A DNA stretch of 64,000 nt from Lachnospiraceae bacterium (GCA_024404495.1 JAKSPT010000008.1:1-64000), one strand, 5' to 3'; counted from the first letter of the stretch, positions 7,350 to 17,312 are shown. Numbers and translations: made by a program. Notes: a model not told the origin generated them from the sequence alone.

Positions 7350-7937
7350 ATGCTGAAACGGATCATTTTCAAATCAGTAATCATTCCGGCAGTCGTCATT
7401 TGTTTGCTTCTTGCAGCCGCGTGCGGAAGCGGTTCCGCAAAGAACAACAATGAGCAAACTTCATCCCGGACCGGAGACGTGACGGAAACCGATCGGTCCG
7501 ACCCTGCCTCTTCCGGGTACGAAACGCAACCGGAACCGTCCGAAACCTCATCCGGAATCCCGGAGAACGGGATCATCAAAATCAACGGAGGCGCTGACGA
7601 GGTCGGTATTTATTCGATCGTTGTCAGGCTGACCGATCAGGCGGCAGACAAAGGTGTGATCGAGATGGTTTACTATGGGGCAAAGGGTTCCCCTCAGGAG
7701 AATTCCGTTGTAAATACGTTCCGCATCGAGTATTACAAGGAGGACGCCGGAACCTATGAGATCCGGACGTTCTATGACGGAGAGGTGTATCAGAACCAGC
7801 ACCACAAGAACGAGGTGAAGGTGGTCAACACGTTTGACGCGAAGCTCCGCGCCGGAAGCGTGATCATTTCCTATACGCCTGACGGCGGGGACACGCGGGA
7901 GGTATTCAGAGCGGACGCCGCATATTTCGCGGGCTGA
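7350..7937 (+). CDS. Predicted lipoprotein, function unknown
   Basis: 195 aa. A hydrophobic signal segment ends in a lipobox (LLLAAAC, Cys about residue 25), followed by a Ser/Thr/Glu-rich linker to about residue 75 and a small globular region with no recognised motif. It should be anchored to the outer face of the membrane. AGGAGG lies 7 nt upstream of the ATG. The 118-bp gap before it holds a GTCCTC/GAGGAC hairpin near 7241-7266. Confidence 0.75.
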   Translation: MLKRIIFKSVIIPAVVICLLLAAACGSGSAKNNNEQTSSRTGDVTETDRSDPASSGYETQPEPSETSSGIPENGIIKINGGADEVGIYSIVVRLTDQAADKGVIEMVYYGAKGSPQENSVVNTFRIEYYKEDAGTYEIRTFYDGEVYQNQHHKNEVKVVNTFDAKLRAGSVIISYTPDGGDTREVFRADAAYFAG

Positions 7938-7980
7938 CAAATCGGGGCGGCGGCGTTCCCGGGCAGTTTGCAGTACGAAA

Positions 7981-8028
7981 AGACCGCCTGCCTGAAAAGA
8001 GAACTTGCTCTTTTCGGGCAGGCGGTCT
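7981..8028. terminator. Bidirectional terminator between convergent genes
   Basis: A 21-bp stem (7981-8001 with 8008-8028, one G-U type mismatch) with a 6-nt loop. On the minus strand it is followed by TTTTCG. It separates the lipoprotein gene from the PstS-like gene. Confidence 0.75.
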
Positions 8029-8064
8029 GTCTGTTACCGTATCAAAACGGTGAAAACTGCGTTG

Positions 8065-9060
8065 TCAATCCGCGCCGATGCGGCAATATCCGCTTTTTTC
8101 AATCAGTTCCTGCCCTTCTTCGGACAGAATGAAATCGAGAAGCGTCTGAATATTCCCGTTTTCGTTATCAGTCCGGTACATCGCGTAGAATTTTGTTGAA
8201 AGAGGATAGGTCCCGTCCGAGACCGTATCGGGGTCGGGATAAACGCCGTCGACCGACAGGATCTTGACGCCCCCCTCCTTCACGACCTCGGTCGTGTACC
8301 AGCGGAAGGAATAGCCGATCGAGGCGCCCATAAAGCCGAGGGGATTCGTGTACACCTTTTCCCCGCCGAGAAACGCTTCCAGCGTGCTCTGACTTCCCGA
8401 TCCGGCGATCCGCTTGATCGGATGAACGGGGCGGTCCGCGCCGCCGACCTGCTTCCAGTTCGTGATTTTTCCGGTGAACAGCCCGCGCAGCTCTTCCTGC
8501 GTCAGCGAATCCACGGGATTTTTTTCGTTGACGAGGAATACGAAGGCTTCTTTTCCGATCGGCACGAAGCGGATCGTGACGCCCGCCTTCCGGGCGCTTT
8601 CAAGCTGCTCCTCCGAGGGATACGCGGAGAAGAAGACGTCGACCGATCCGTCAAGCAGGGCGTTGAAGCCGCGGACGGTATTGTGAAACTGCAAAGCGGA
8701 CGCGGGATCGAAATCACCGCTTTTTTCGTCGTAAACGACGCTTTCCTCGGGATAGATCGCCTCGGTGAACGCGCTGTACAGCGGGAACAGCGCGGCGGCG
8801 CCGTCAAGGACAGGAAGGTCGCCTTCGAGAATTGTTTCCGCCCGATAACGGACGATATGAGAGCTTTCGTCAAACGGCAGATTCCGCGAAACGTCGATCA
8901 TTTTGCTCTTCATTTCGTCGCTCGCGTCGGACACGCACCGCGAGGTGACGAATATCCATATCACCGACCAGAGAAGCGCGAAGATCAGCACGGCGGCGGC
9001 AAGAACGAGGAGCTGACCGGCGAGAACCGATCCGGTTTTTCCGTTTTTCTTTCCCTTCAT
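8065..9060 (-). CDS. PstS-like substrate-binding protein with an N-terminal membrane anchor
   Basis: 331 aa. A transmembrane segment (about 13-38) precedes a periplasmic-binding-protein type II domain with the phosphate-binding-like pattern DGAAALFPLYSAF, then SVDVFFSAYPS, LFTGKITNWKQVGG and AGSGSQSTLEAF. This resembles phosphate-binding proteins, but ligand identity is inferred. It uses an uncleaved-looking anchor, not a lipobox. GGTGA lies just before the ATG. It is the last gene of a three-gene operon with two tiny membrane proteins; no Pst permease or ATPase is nearby. Confidence 0.83.
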   Translation of the reverse strand: MKGKKNGKTGSVLAGQLLVLAAAVLIFALLWSVIWIFVTSRCVSDASDEMKSKMIDVSRNLPFDESSHIVRYRAETILEGDLPVLDGAAALFPLYSAFTEAIYPEESVVYDEKSGDFDPASALQFHNTVRGFNALLDGSVDVFFSAYPSEEQLESARKAGVTIRFVPIGKEAFVFLVNEKNPVDSLTQEELRGLFTGKITNWKQVGGADRPVHPIKRIAGSGSQSTLEAFLGGEKVYTNPLGFMGASIGYSFRWYTTEVVKEGGVKILSVDGVYPDPDTVSDGTYPLSTKFYAMYRTDNENGNIQTLLDFILSEEGQELIEKSGYCRIGAD

Positions 9061-9064
9061 TTTT

Positions 9065-9205
9065 TCACCATGGTTCCTTCGCGATAAAATGAATGATCGA
9101 GACGTAATGATACTGGATCACGGTGTAAACGATCAGCGCTGCCGTGATCAGAACGCAGAGGATCAGGAGGGTGAAGAGAATAATGTTGAAGGTTTTTTCG
9201 CTCAT
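9065..9205 (-). CDS. Small single-span membrane protein (46 aa)
   Basis: ATG at 9205-9203 to TGA at 9067-9065 gives 46 aa: MSEKTFNIILFTLLILCVLI then TAALIVYTVIQYHY and a short polar end. One transmembrane helix fills most of it. GGTGA lies 5 nt before the ATG, and the stop is 4 nt before the next start, so it is tightly packed in the operon. No family recognised. Confidence 0.65.
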   Translation of the reverse strand: MSEKTFNIILFTLLILCVLITAALIVYTVIQYHYVSIIHFIAKEPW

Positions 9206-9220
9206 TTCGTCACCGCCGTG

Positions 9221-9448
9221 TCACATATTGCGGATCGCGAGCGAGAGCAGGATCAGGATCCCCGCGTAAGCCGCCGCGACCGTACCGAAGATGACGGAGG
9301 AAACGATAACAAGCGTTTTTCGCTTCCGGCGTACCTCCGGCATAGCCGCTTTGCGGTAACGGACGAGGGCGAAAACGAAGAGGGCAGCCGCGAGGATCGC
9401 GGGGAGGAAAATGATAACGTAGGTGACAATCTCTTGAAGGATATCCAT
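9221..9448 (-). CDS. Small two-span membrane protein (75 aa)
   Basis: 75 aa with two hydrophobic helices (about 7-29 and 45-70) joined by a basic loop (RYRKAAMPEVRRKRK). The start has CGGAG upstream. First gene of the operon leading to the PstS-like protein, so it may form a membrane complex with it (inference). No family recognised. The preceding gap on the minus strand contains a CCCGG/CCGGG hairpin near 9472-9490. Confidence 0.65.
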   Translation of the reverse strand: MDILQEIVTYVIIFLPAILAAALFVFALVRYRKAAMPEVRRKRKTLVIVSSVIFGTVAAAYAGILILLSLAIRNM

Positions 9449-9518
9449 AGCAATTCTCCGGTTTTTGTTTTATCCCGGCTTGTTCCGGGCTTTTTTTCGT
9501 TTTTTATCGTTCCGCGGA

Positions 9519-10247
9519 TCACGCCCGCGGCTTGATCCGGATCGAAACGATCTCGGGCGGGTTGAAAATGCGGGGGATGGGGTGCGGATTGCCGAGCCCG
9601 CGGCTGACGATCAGACGGCGCTCGTACGTTCCCGCCGTGTATTTCGGGAAAATCCCCTGACCGGGCGCGAAAAGTCCGCGTCCGAAAAACCGCCATTGAC
9701 CGCCGTGCGCGTGCCCGGAGAGGATCAGGTCGATTTTCAGACCGCGCAGATATGCGGGATAGTATTCCGGGTGATGGCAGAGAAGCAGCTTGTACCCCGG
9801 AAGTGACGCAAAACGCGCGGCGAACGCCGTATCGGGCGGCGGCGTCTTTTTGAAATGCCCCTGCTTATCTCCCGTCGGGAACCCGGAGGAAAGACCGCCG
9901 AGCGTGATCCCGCCGAAGGAAAGAAAACCGTCGTCAAGGAGGACCGCCCCCGTTTTTTCAACGAGAGAAGCGATATCGAGCCCGGATTTGCGCTCGTGAT
10001 TGCCGACCGAGACGAAAACTGGCATTTTTTTCGCCGCTTCGGTCAGAAACGAAACGCCCCGCTCGTATCCGACCCCCGTGTGGAGAAAGTCCCCGCCGAC
10101 AAGGAGGGCATCGGCGGGGAGACCGTTCAGCGCCGAAAGGACCGGCGCGTTATCGCATTCGTGCAGATCGGAAACGAAAACGAAGGAGAGGGGCTTTTCC
10201 ACGGGGGCGCACAGCTCATAGCGCGTGACGCGGGGAGCTGCCTTCAT
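9519..10247 (-). CDS. Calcineurin-like metallophosphoesterase (YaeI/YkuE type)
   Basis: 242 aa with the ordered metal-binding motifs: DLHE, GGDFLH, GNHE, HHPEY and GHAHGGQ. Family members of this size hydrolyse phosphoesters such as lipid-linked phosphates; the substrate is unknown. No clear signal peptide. Its start overlaps the end of the threonine aldolase gene by 4 bp, indicating translational coupling. Confidence 0.85.
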   Translation of the reverse strand: MKAAPRVTRYELCAPVEKPLSFVFVSDLHECDNAPVLSALNGLPADALLVGGDFLHTGVGYERGVSFLTEAAKKMPVFVSVGNHERKSGLDIASLVEKTGAVLLDDGFLSFGGITLGGLSSGFPTGDKQGHFKKTPPPDTAFAARFASLPGYKLLLCHHPEYYPAYLRGLKIDLILSGHAHGGQWRFFGRGLFAPGQGIFPKYTAGTYERRLIVSRGLGNPHPIPRIFNPPEIVSIRIKPRA

Positions 10248-11269
10248 TGAAACGCCTCGAGCGCGTCGAGCATCGCGTCGGTCGTTGCCCAGCTCGTCGC
10301 AAAGCGGACGACGGTGTGGGTCGGATCGGGCTTTTCCCAGAAGCTGACGACGAATTTCTCGCGTACCCGTTTGAGGGTCTCGTCGTCGATCACGACGAAC
10401 TGCTGATTGGTCGGCGAATCGAGGAAGAAGCGCCAGCCCTTTGCCGCGAGGATGGATTTCAGGCGCTTTGCCTTCTCCATCGCGTTCTTCGCGATCTCAA
10501 AATAGAGCCCGTCGGTGAAGAGCGCCTCGAACTGGATGCCGGTCAGACGGCCCTTGGCGAGGAGACCGCCGTGCTGCTTGACGGTCGTGATGAAGTTGAC
10601 CGGCTGATCGCCCTTTGGGAAGACGACCGCCTCGCCGATCAGCGCGCCGACCTTCGTGCCGCCGATATAGAAGACGTCGGCGAAGGAGGCGAGCTCGGAG
10701 AGGGAGACGTCGTTTGCCTCGCTCATCAGTCCGTAGCCGAGGCGCGCGCCGTCAACGAAGAGCTTCATGCCGTACTCGCGGCAGACGGCGGAGATCTCGG
10801 TCAGCTCCTTTTTCGTATAGAGCGTGCCGTATTCGGTCGGGAAGGAGAGATAGACCATCCCCGGGAAGACCATGTGCGTGTGGCTCTCGTCCCCGTAGAA
10901 GGCGGCGAGGTACTTTTTCATATCGTCGGCATCGAGCTTCCCGCAGTACCCGGGCAGGGAAAGGACCTTATGTCCTGTGCATTCGATCGCGCCCGCCTCG
11001 TGGACGCCGATGTGTCCGGTGGAGGGAGCGATGACGCCCTCGTAGTTTTTCAGCAGGGAGGCGATGACGATCAGATTGGTCTGCGTGCCGCCGCCGATGA
11101 AGGTGACGTCGGCTTCCGGCGTGCCGCAGGCGGCGCGGATCAGCTCCTTCGCGTGCGCGGAATAGGGGTCGTTCCCGTAGCCGGGAACCTGCTCGAAGTT
11201 GGTTTCGGTGAGGCGGCGCAGGATCGCGGGATGCGCGCCCTCGGAATAATCGTTTTCAAAGGAAATCAT
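10244..11269 (-). CDS. Low-specificity threonine aldolase / beta-eliminating lyase family
   Basis: 341 aa PLP enzyme of fold type I. It begins with FENDYSEGAHPAI, has the GGGTQTN cofactor loop, FVDGARLGYG (Asp contacting the pyridine nitrogen) and the YIGGTKVGAL segment whose Lys would hold PLP. Likely reaction: threonine or allo-threonine to glycine and acetaldehyde. The start is an ATG after an AAGGTAC stretch. It is the first gene of a pair with the phosphoesterase. Confidence 0.9.
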   Translation of the reverse strand: MISFENDYSEGAHPAILRRLTETNFEQVPGYGNDPYSAHAKELIRAACGTPEADVTFIGGGTQTNLIVIASLLKNYEGVIAPSTGHIGVHEAGAIECTGHKVLSLPGYCGKLDADDMKKYLAAFYGDESHTHMVFPGMVYLSFPTEYGTLYTKKELTEISAVCREYGMKLFVDGARLGYGLMSEANDVSLSELASFADVFYIGGTKVGALIGEAVVFPKGDQPVNFITTVKQHGGLLAKGRLTGIQFEALFTDGLYFEIAKNAMEKAKRLKSILAAKGWRFFLDSPTNQQFVVIDDETLKRVREKFVVSFWEKPDPTHTVVRFATSWATTDAMLDALEAFQ

Positions 11270-11289
11270 GGCATGACCGTACCTTTCAT

Positions 11290-11326
11290 AAGAAATAAGG
11301 GCTGTATCGGACAGCCCTTTCTTTTT
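11290..11326. terminator. Terminator between the Cys-rich gene and threonine aldolase
   Basis: AAGGGCTGT (11297-11305) pairs with ACAGCCCTT (11311-11319). A T-rich tract follows on both strands, clearest downstream on the plus strand and TTATTTCTTA on the minus strand. Confidence 0.6.
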
Positions 11327-11330
11327 GGGA

Positions 11331-11549
11331 TCAGAGAACGAGGGAATCCTCGTCGAGCAGGGGGATCGCGGGCTTCGGCTTCGGGACGTGCTTCAGCGGA
11401 TCGTAGGAAAAGGCGCGGCAGGTATGGTCGCAGGCGACGATCCCTTTTTTGGAGCAGAGCACGGTTTCCCCGTCGGCGAGGAGCGCCGCTTTCTCACAGA
11501 AGACGCAGAGCTTCGGAACGTCGTTATCGTTTTGCTTTTTTCCGAACAT
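11331..11549 (-). CDS. Small cysteine-rich protein, likely zinc-binding (72 aa)
   Basis: 72 aa with CVFC, a CSKKGIVACDHTC cluster and a Pro/Lys-rich tail. The paired cysteines suggest a small zinc ribbon. Function unknown. It has its own promoter (11585-11613) and is followed by a terminator, so it is probably monocistronic. Confidence 0.65.
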   Translation of the reverse strand: MFGKKQNDNDVPKLCVFCEKAALLADGETVLCSKKGIVACDHTCRAFSYDPLKHVPKPKPAIPLLDEDSLVL

Positions 11550-11584
11550 ATCTTTTCCGTCACTTTCTTGGGTTCTTTTTTCTC

Positions 11585-11613
11585 ATTATACACGATTCCT
11601 TTTCGTTTTTCCA
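11585..11613 (-). promoter_or_regulatory. SigA-type promoter for the Cys-rich gene
   Basis: On the minus strand TGGAAA, 17-bp spacer, TATAAT (11590-11585) with TG one base upstream (extended -10). Confidence 0.65.
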
Positions 11614-11628
11614 TAGTTTTATGAAAAA

Positions 11629-12543
11629 TTATCGCGGAAAATGCAGAAAAATCGCGAATATCATCGGCGTGAGGAGCGCGGAAAGGGCTTTTCCGAGGAA
11701 ATACCTTCCCATCGGGACGCCGTTTGCCGAAAAGCCGACCTGCGCCGCGACCGAAAGACCGGAAAACCCGACCGCCGCGGCGGTGAGGAGCAGCCCCGTC
11801 TCCCCGCCGAGCGCCGCGCACGCCGCGCAGCCTCCGGTGAGCTCGGTGAAAGCGGCGAGGAGCGCTTTCCCGGTCGCCGAGGGGAGCGGCAGCCCCGAAA
11901 CGGTGCCGAAAAAGACCACCGCGCCCGAGATGCGGAGCATCGCGAGGGCGGCATCCGTCACCGAGGCGCTGATCGCGGGGAGCAGGCGGAGATCGGGCGG
12001 GGCTTCCGGTCCGCGCGGTGGGTCGTCTCCGCCCGGAGGGGCGGCGGGCGCTTTCTTTTCCGGCTTGCCTCCCGTCAATAGGAGCGCTCCGCCGATAAGA
12101 AACGCGGCGAGCGTATCGGCGAAAAAGAGCTTCCAACCGAGTCCCCGGTTTCCGAGCATCCCTTCCCCGACAGCGAGGACGAGGAACGCCGGGGAGGGGG
12201 TATCGGCGAGGAAGAGCAGGGAGGAAGCCGTCCTTCTTCCGATCGCGCCCGAGCGGTACAGCCCTCCGACGAGCTCCGCGCCGACCGGGGCGCCTGCGAG
12301 CATTCCGACGAGCGGTACCGTGAGGAGCGGCTTTCGGGGCGGCGCGGGCGAGATTCTCCGGTAAAGCGCGGTCAGCACGAGAAAGGGAAACAGCGCCGGG
12401 ATCAGCTTTTCCCCGCAGAGGCGGAGAGAAGTTTGCGCGGCGGCGCGGGTCTCCGACGGAAACAGAAGAAACAGAACGCCGGGAACGGCGACCGTGAGAA
12501 GGACGGTCGTTACGGCACGCTTTCCGGTATGAATCACGATCAC
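11629..12543 (-). CDS. YlbJ-like sporulation membrane protein (nucleoside-recognition/Gate fold)
   Basis: About 304 aa from GTG 12543, with many hydrophobic helices. Motifs such as LIPALFPFLVL, GAPVGAELVGGLYRSG and FLADTPSPAFLV match the YlbJ/Gate family, which in Bacillus is needed for spore envelope formation. An in-frame ATG at 12624 would overlap the divergent yqfC; GTG 12543 or GTG 12537, just after GGGGTG, fits better. A Pro/Gly-rich insertion (about 175-200) is unusual. It lies back to back with yqfC/yqfD, consistent with a sporulation role. Confidence 0.72.
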   Translation of the reverse strand: MIVIHTGKRAVTTVLLTVAVPGVLFLLFPSETRAAAQTSLRLCGEKLIPALFPFLVLTALYRRISPAPPRKPLLTVPLVGMLAGAPVGAELVGGLYRSGAIGRRTASSLLFLADTPSPAFLVLAVGEGMLGNRGLGWKLFFADTLAAFLIGGALLLTGGKPEKKAPAAPPGGDDPPRGPEAPPDLRLLPAISASVTDAALAMLRISGAVVFFGTVSGLPLPSATGKALLAAFTELTGGCAACAALGGETGLLLTAAAVGFSGLSVAAQVGFSANGVPMGRYFLGKALSALLTPMIFAIFLHFPR

Positions 12544-12593
12544 CCCGCATAGAGTATTTGGTGAATTGTATGAGGAAAGGGCGGAATTGATTC

Positions 12594-12899
12594 GTGGCGG
12601 GGATGGGAAAATGGGGCGCGGCACTGCTCGGCTTGCCGGGGGAATTCGGCGGCGGGGGGAGCACGGTGACCTTCGAGGAGGGGTGGTCGGTGACGGTCTG
12701 CCCCTGCGAGGCGCTGCTCGCCTACTCCGGGGAAGAGGTCACGCTCGAAACGAAGCGGGGCGCGCTGACGATCGCGGGGAAGGAGCTGACGCTGAAAAGC
12801 TTTCACGGGGACGTGATGGAGGTGCGGGGCAGGGTGACCGACATGAAATACCGGGAAAAGAACGGGAAAGCGGAAAGAACGGAGGAGGGGAAAAAATGA
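12594..12899 (+). CDS. yqfC: YabP/YqfC-family sporulation protein YqfC
   Basis: About 100 aa. The beta-rich family core is visible: LEGWSVTV-like segment, the AYSGEEVTLETKRGALTIAGKEL region and the SFHGDVMEVRGRV end. Family members are made in sporulating cells, typically under SigE. Start is GTG 12594 or ATG 12603; neither has a strong ribosome site. The stop overlaps the start of yqfD by 4 bp, the classic yqfC-yqfD pair. Confidence 0.8.
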   Translation: MAGMGKWGAALLGLPGEFGGGGSTVTFEEGWSVTVCPCEALLAYSGEEVTLETKRGALTIAGKELTLKSFHGDVMEVRGRVTDMKYREKNGKAERTEEGKK

Positions 12900-14101
12900 G
12901 GCTTTTTTCGCGTTTTCTGCGCTGGATAACGGGATATTACGCGGTTTCGGTCGGCGGAAGGGAGCTGATCGACGCCGTGACCGTGATGATGAAGCGTTCG
13001 GTGGATTACCGGGATCTGAAGCTGACCGGAGGCGGGGGAGGGACGTTCCTTCTTCCGCGGAAGGGGTACCGGGAGCTGACCCGGGCGCTCGGGGAGCGCG
13101 CGGCTTCGGTGAAGATATTACGGGAATACGGTCTGCCGCAGCTTCTCTTCCGGTACCGGAAAAGACCGGGGATCGCGGTCGGCGCGCTGCTTTTCTTTTC
13201 GCTCTGCTTCCTCTCCGAGCGCTTTCTCTGGGATATCGACGTGACCGGGAACGAGACGATCAGCGACGTGGAGGTGATCGAAACGCTTTCCTCCCTCGGC
13301 TGCTCGGTCGGGACGCCGGTATCTTCGGTGGATTTCTTCTCACTCGGGAACGGCTTTCTCTCCGCCGAGCCGCGCGCCTCCTTCGCGGCGGTCAACCGGG
13401 AGGGAACGACCGTTCACGTCGTGCTGCGTGAAAAGAAGCTGCCGTCCGGGGGCGCGCCGGACGCGGGAGCGCCCTCCAATCTCGTTTCGGCGGTGAACGG
13501 CAGGATCGTATCGTCCGAGGTCTCCTCCGGAAAGCTGCTCGTCAGGGCGGGGGACGTCGTGACCGAGGGACAGCTTCTCGTCTCGGGCGTTGTGACGAAG
13601 CGGGGGGACGAAAGCGGCGTCTTCCGGCTGGAGCGTTCGGTCGGACGGGTATTTGCCGAGTGGGAGACCGGGGTCAGCGTTTCGATCCCGTTTTCCCGCA
13701 CCGTCACGGTCGAAAAAAGCCGCCGCGAGGTCGGAAAAACAGTAATATTATTCGGAAAACCGATAAAAATTTTTGAAAAGTATAGCAATCCGGGGGCAAT
13801 GTATGATATAATAGAAAAAAGAGAACGGGTCATCCTGTTCGGCTTTCTGCGGCTCCCGCTCTATACCGTGACGGAATACGAGATCGGGCGCGGGGAAACC
13901 GAGGTCACGCTGACGCCGGCCGAAGCGGAAGCGGAGGCGGAGCGGGCGCTGGCACGGGCGATCCTCGCCGCGGTCGGAGACGGAGAACTGACCGAAAAGG
14001 AGATTACCGCCGAACGGAACGAAGAAGGCGTGGCCCTCCGGGCAAGGCTGACCGTCGTGACCGACGTCGCCGAGGAGGTGCCCATCACCGTTCTCCCGTG
14101 A
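12896..14101 (+). CDS. yqfD: Sporulation protein YqfD
   Basis: 401 aa from ATG 12896, which follows a strong GGAGGAGGGG. One transmembrane helix lies near 95-115, followed by an extracytoplasmic domain starting with ITVTGN-like WDIDVTGNETIS and the SSLGCSVG pattern of the YqfD/SpoIV-like family. Made during sporulation and membrane anchored. An in-frame extension upstream to 12566 overlaps yqfC and is rejected. Followed after 12 bp by phoH, the conserved Bacillota order yqfC-yqfD-phoH-ybeY-era. Confidence 0.87.
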   Translation: MRLFSRFLRWITGYYAVSVGGRELIDAVTVMMKRSVDYRDLKLTGGGGGTFLLPRKGYRELTRALGERAASVKILREYGLPQLLFRYRKRPGIAVGALLFFSLCFLSERFLWDIDVTGNETISDVEVIETLSSLGCSVGTPVSSVDFFSLGNGFLSAEPRASFAAVNREGTTVHVVLREKKLPSGGAPDAGAPSNLVSAVNGRIVSSEVSSGKLLVRAGDVVTEGQLLVSGVVTKRGDESGVFRLERSVGRVFAEWETGVSVSIPFSRTVTVEKSRREVGKTVILFGKPIKIFEKYSNPGAMYDIIEKRERVILFGFLRLPLYTVTEYEIGRGETEVTLTPAEAEAEAERALARAILAAVGDGELTEKEITAERNEEGVALRARLTVVTDVAEEVPITVLP

Positions 14102-14113
14102 AAGGAAAAACGA

Positions 14114-15097
<984 letters not shown>

Positions 15098-15116
15098 TTT
15101 CCGCCGGAGGAAGAAT

Positions 15117-15587
15117 ATGAAAAAAACGCATCGGGTGACGATCGTCAACCGTCAGAAAAAAGAAGCCGTAACGCCCGAGCTGCGGGCGCTCATCAAAAAA
15201 GCGGTCCGTGACGCGCTTGCCTTCGAGGAATTTGAGGAGCTCGCCGAGGTCTCGGTGACGCTGACCGACAACGAAAACATCCACGCGCTCAACCTCGAAT
15301 ACCGGGACGTGGACAGGCCCACCGACGTCCTCTCCTTCCCGACCTTCGACGACGAGCCCGACGGAGAGGGCTATATCCCGCTCGGAGATATCGTGATCTC
15401 GCTCGAACGTGCCAGAGAGCAGGCGGAGGAATTCGGGCATTCCTTTGAACGGGAGACGGCATTCCTCTGCGTCCACTCGGTTCTGCATCTTCTCGGCTAC
15501 GACCACGAGCTTTCGCCCGAGGACGAAAAAGAGATGTTCGGAAAGCAGGAAGAGATCCTGAAAATAATGGGACTGACCCGTGAATAA
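15117..15587 (+). CDS. ybeY: Endoribonuclease YbeY
   Basis: 156 aa from ATG 15117, which follows GGAGG by 7 nt; a longer in-frame reading to 15051 overlaps phoH and is rejected. The zinc motif [12 protein letters not shown] is at about 120-131. YbeY is a metal-dependent RNase for 16S rRNA 3' maturation and ribosome quality control. The [10 protein letters not shown] segment is also diagnostic. Confidence 0.95.
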   Translation: MKKTHRVTIVNRQKKEAVTPELRALIKKAVRDALAFEEFEELAEVSVTLTDNENIHALNLEYRDVDRPTDVLSFPTFDDEPDGEGYIPLGDIVISLERAREQAEEFGHSFERETAFLCVHSVLHLLGYDHELSPEDEKEMFGKQEEILKIMGLTRE

Positions 15588-15603
15588 TATCGGAGAAAAA
15601 AGA

Positions 15604-16494
15604 ATGAGAACAGCATTTTACGCAATCGTCGGAAGACCGAACGTGGGCAAGAGCTGCCTTACGAACGCGATGACCGGAGAAAAGGTCGCGATCGTCTCCT
15701 CCAAACCGCAGACGACGCGGAACCGCGTGACCGGCATCCTGACCGAAGGGGAGGATCAGTTCGTCTTCCTCGATACGCCCGGTCTGCACAAGGCGAAGAA
15801 CCGCCTCGGCGACTATATGATGAAAACGATCTCCACGACGATGGCGGAGGTCGACGCGGCGATCCTCGTGATCGAGCCGCTTTCCAAGGTCGGACCCGCG
15901 GAAAAGGAAATCATGCGGCGGCTGAAGGATCTGGAGCTGCCCGCGATCCTCGCGATCAACAAGATCGACCGCTATAACGCCAATCAGATCGGCGATACCA
16001 TCCTCGCGTACAGCGCGGAATTCGATTTCGCGGCGGTCGTTCCCGTCTCGGCACAGACCGGCAAGAACGTGAAGGAGCTGATCGAAGAAGCGAGACAGTT
16101 CATGCACGAGGGCGAATGGGGCTTCGACGCCGACGATTTCACCGATCAGCCCGAGAGACAGCTTGCCTCCGAAATGATCCGCGAAAAGATCCTCCGCTGC
16201 TGCAGCGAGGAGATCCCTCACGGCGTTGCCGTCGTGATCGAGGATTTCACCGAGGAAGAAAACAAGCTGAACATCCGCGCGGTCATCCACTGCGAAAAGG
16301 AATCGCACAAGAGCATCCTGATCGGCAAGAACGGCGAGATGCTGAAAAAGATCGGCACCTACGCCCGCGAGGATATGGAAAAGCTCTTCGGCTGCCACGT
16401 CTACCTCGACCTCTGGGTCAAGGTGAAGGAAAACTGGAGAGACAGCGTCACGGTGCTCAATTCCTTCGGCTATAACCCGAAGGATCTCGAATGA
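15604..16494 (+). CDS. era: GTPase Era
   Basis: 296 aa from ATG 15604, placed 8 nt after GGAG; an in-frame GTG at 15580 inside ybeY is less likely. The GTPase domain shows VGRPNVGKS (G1), DTPGLH (G3) and NKIDR (G4). The C-terminal KH domain has LIGKNGEMLKKIG. Era binds 16S rRNA and supports 30S assembly. Overlaps recO by 4 bp. Confidence 0.97.
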   Translation: MRTAFYAIVGRPNVGKSCLTNAMTGEKVAIVSSKPQTTRNRVTGILTEGEDQFVFLDTPGLHKAKNRLGDYMMKTISTTMAEVDAAILVIEPLSKVGPAEKEIMRRLKDLELPAILAINKIDRYNANQIGDTILAYSAEFDFAAVVPVSAQTGKNVKELIEEARQFMHEGEWGFDADDFTDQPERQLASEMIREKILRCCSEEIPHGVAVVIEDFTEEENKLNIRAVIHCEKESHKSILIGKNGEMLKKIGTYAREDMEKLFGCHVYLDLWVKVKENWRDSVTVLNSFGYNPKDLE

Positions 16495-17285
16495 AAACGG
16501 CGAAGCCGACCGTCAGAGAAACGATCCGCGCGCTCGTGATCCGGGAAACGCCCTACGGGGAAAACGCGAAAATGCTGACCCTGCTTACCGAAAACGGGCT
16601 GAAAAAGGCGTCCGCGCACGGGGCGAGGGGGATCAAGGGAAAATCGCTTTCCGGCGTCGGGCTGTTCACCTTCAGCGAGTTCATTCTCGATACGCGGGAC
16701 GAGCAGTCGGTCGTTTCCGAGGCTTCCCCGATCGAGACCTTTTACGGCATCCGCGAGGATTACGACAAGATCACGGTCGCCTCGTTTCTGACCGAGGTCG
16801 TCGAGGCGCTTTCGGTCGAAGGGCAGGGGGACGGCGCGCTGCTTTCGCTCACGCTGAACACGCTCTATCTGCTCGCCGGAAAGAGCCCCGATATCCCGAA
16901 GCTGAAGGCTGCGTTCACCTTCCGCGCACTCTCGGTCTCCGGCTTCTGCCCCGATCTTTCGGGCTGCGCCGTCTGCGGCGCGGAAAATGCAAAAACCATG
17001 TATCTCGATACCGCGAACGGCACGCTCACCTGTGAAAAATGCTTCGGCGAGGAGCCGGAGGTGAAAACGGGCGAGGAATACACCGGCGTCATCAAGGCGC
17101 TCTCCCCCGACGTGCTCGCCGCGATGCGCTATATCGTCAGCGCCCCCGCAAAACGCGTCTTCCTCTTCTCACTCGAAAAGGAGGAGACCTTCGCGCTCGA
17201 CAGGGTCTCCGAGACCTATCTGACCGAACAGCTCGGCAGACGCTTCGGCACCCTTCGCTTTTACCGCGGCGGGAGTATCGGCTGA
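16491..17285 (+). CDS. recO: DNA repair protein RecO
   Basis: 264 aa. N-terminal OB fold (ALVIRETPYGENAKMLTLLT, then ASAHGARG) and a helical part with a four-Cys zinc site (CAVCG near 161 and CEKC near 182). RecO loads RecA with RecF/RecR in recombination repair. ATGA overlap with era suggests coupled translation. Confidence 0.93.
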   Translation: MKTAKPTVRETIRALVIRETPYGENAKMLTLLTENGLKKASAHGARGIKGKSLSGVGLFTFSEFILDTRDEQSVVSEASPIETFYGIREDYDKITVASFLTEVVEALSVEGQGDGALLSLTLNTLYLLAGKSPDIPKLKAAFTFRALSVSGFCPDLSGCAVCGAENAKTMYLDTANGTLTCEKCFGEEPEVKTGEEYTGVIKALSPDVLAAMRYIVSAPAKRVFLFSLEKEETFALDRVSETYLTEQLGRRFGTLRFYRGGSIG

Positions 17286-17312
17286 CCTACTCTTTTACGA
17301 AAGGAATCATCA

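Noticed and set aside
10247-12364. 705-aa plus-strand frame across threonine aldolase and YlbJ-like genes
   Set aside because: Antisense to recognised genes, with extreme Arg/Gly/Asp bias and no motif.
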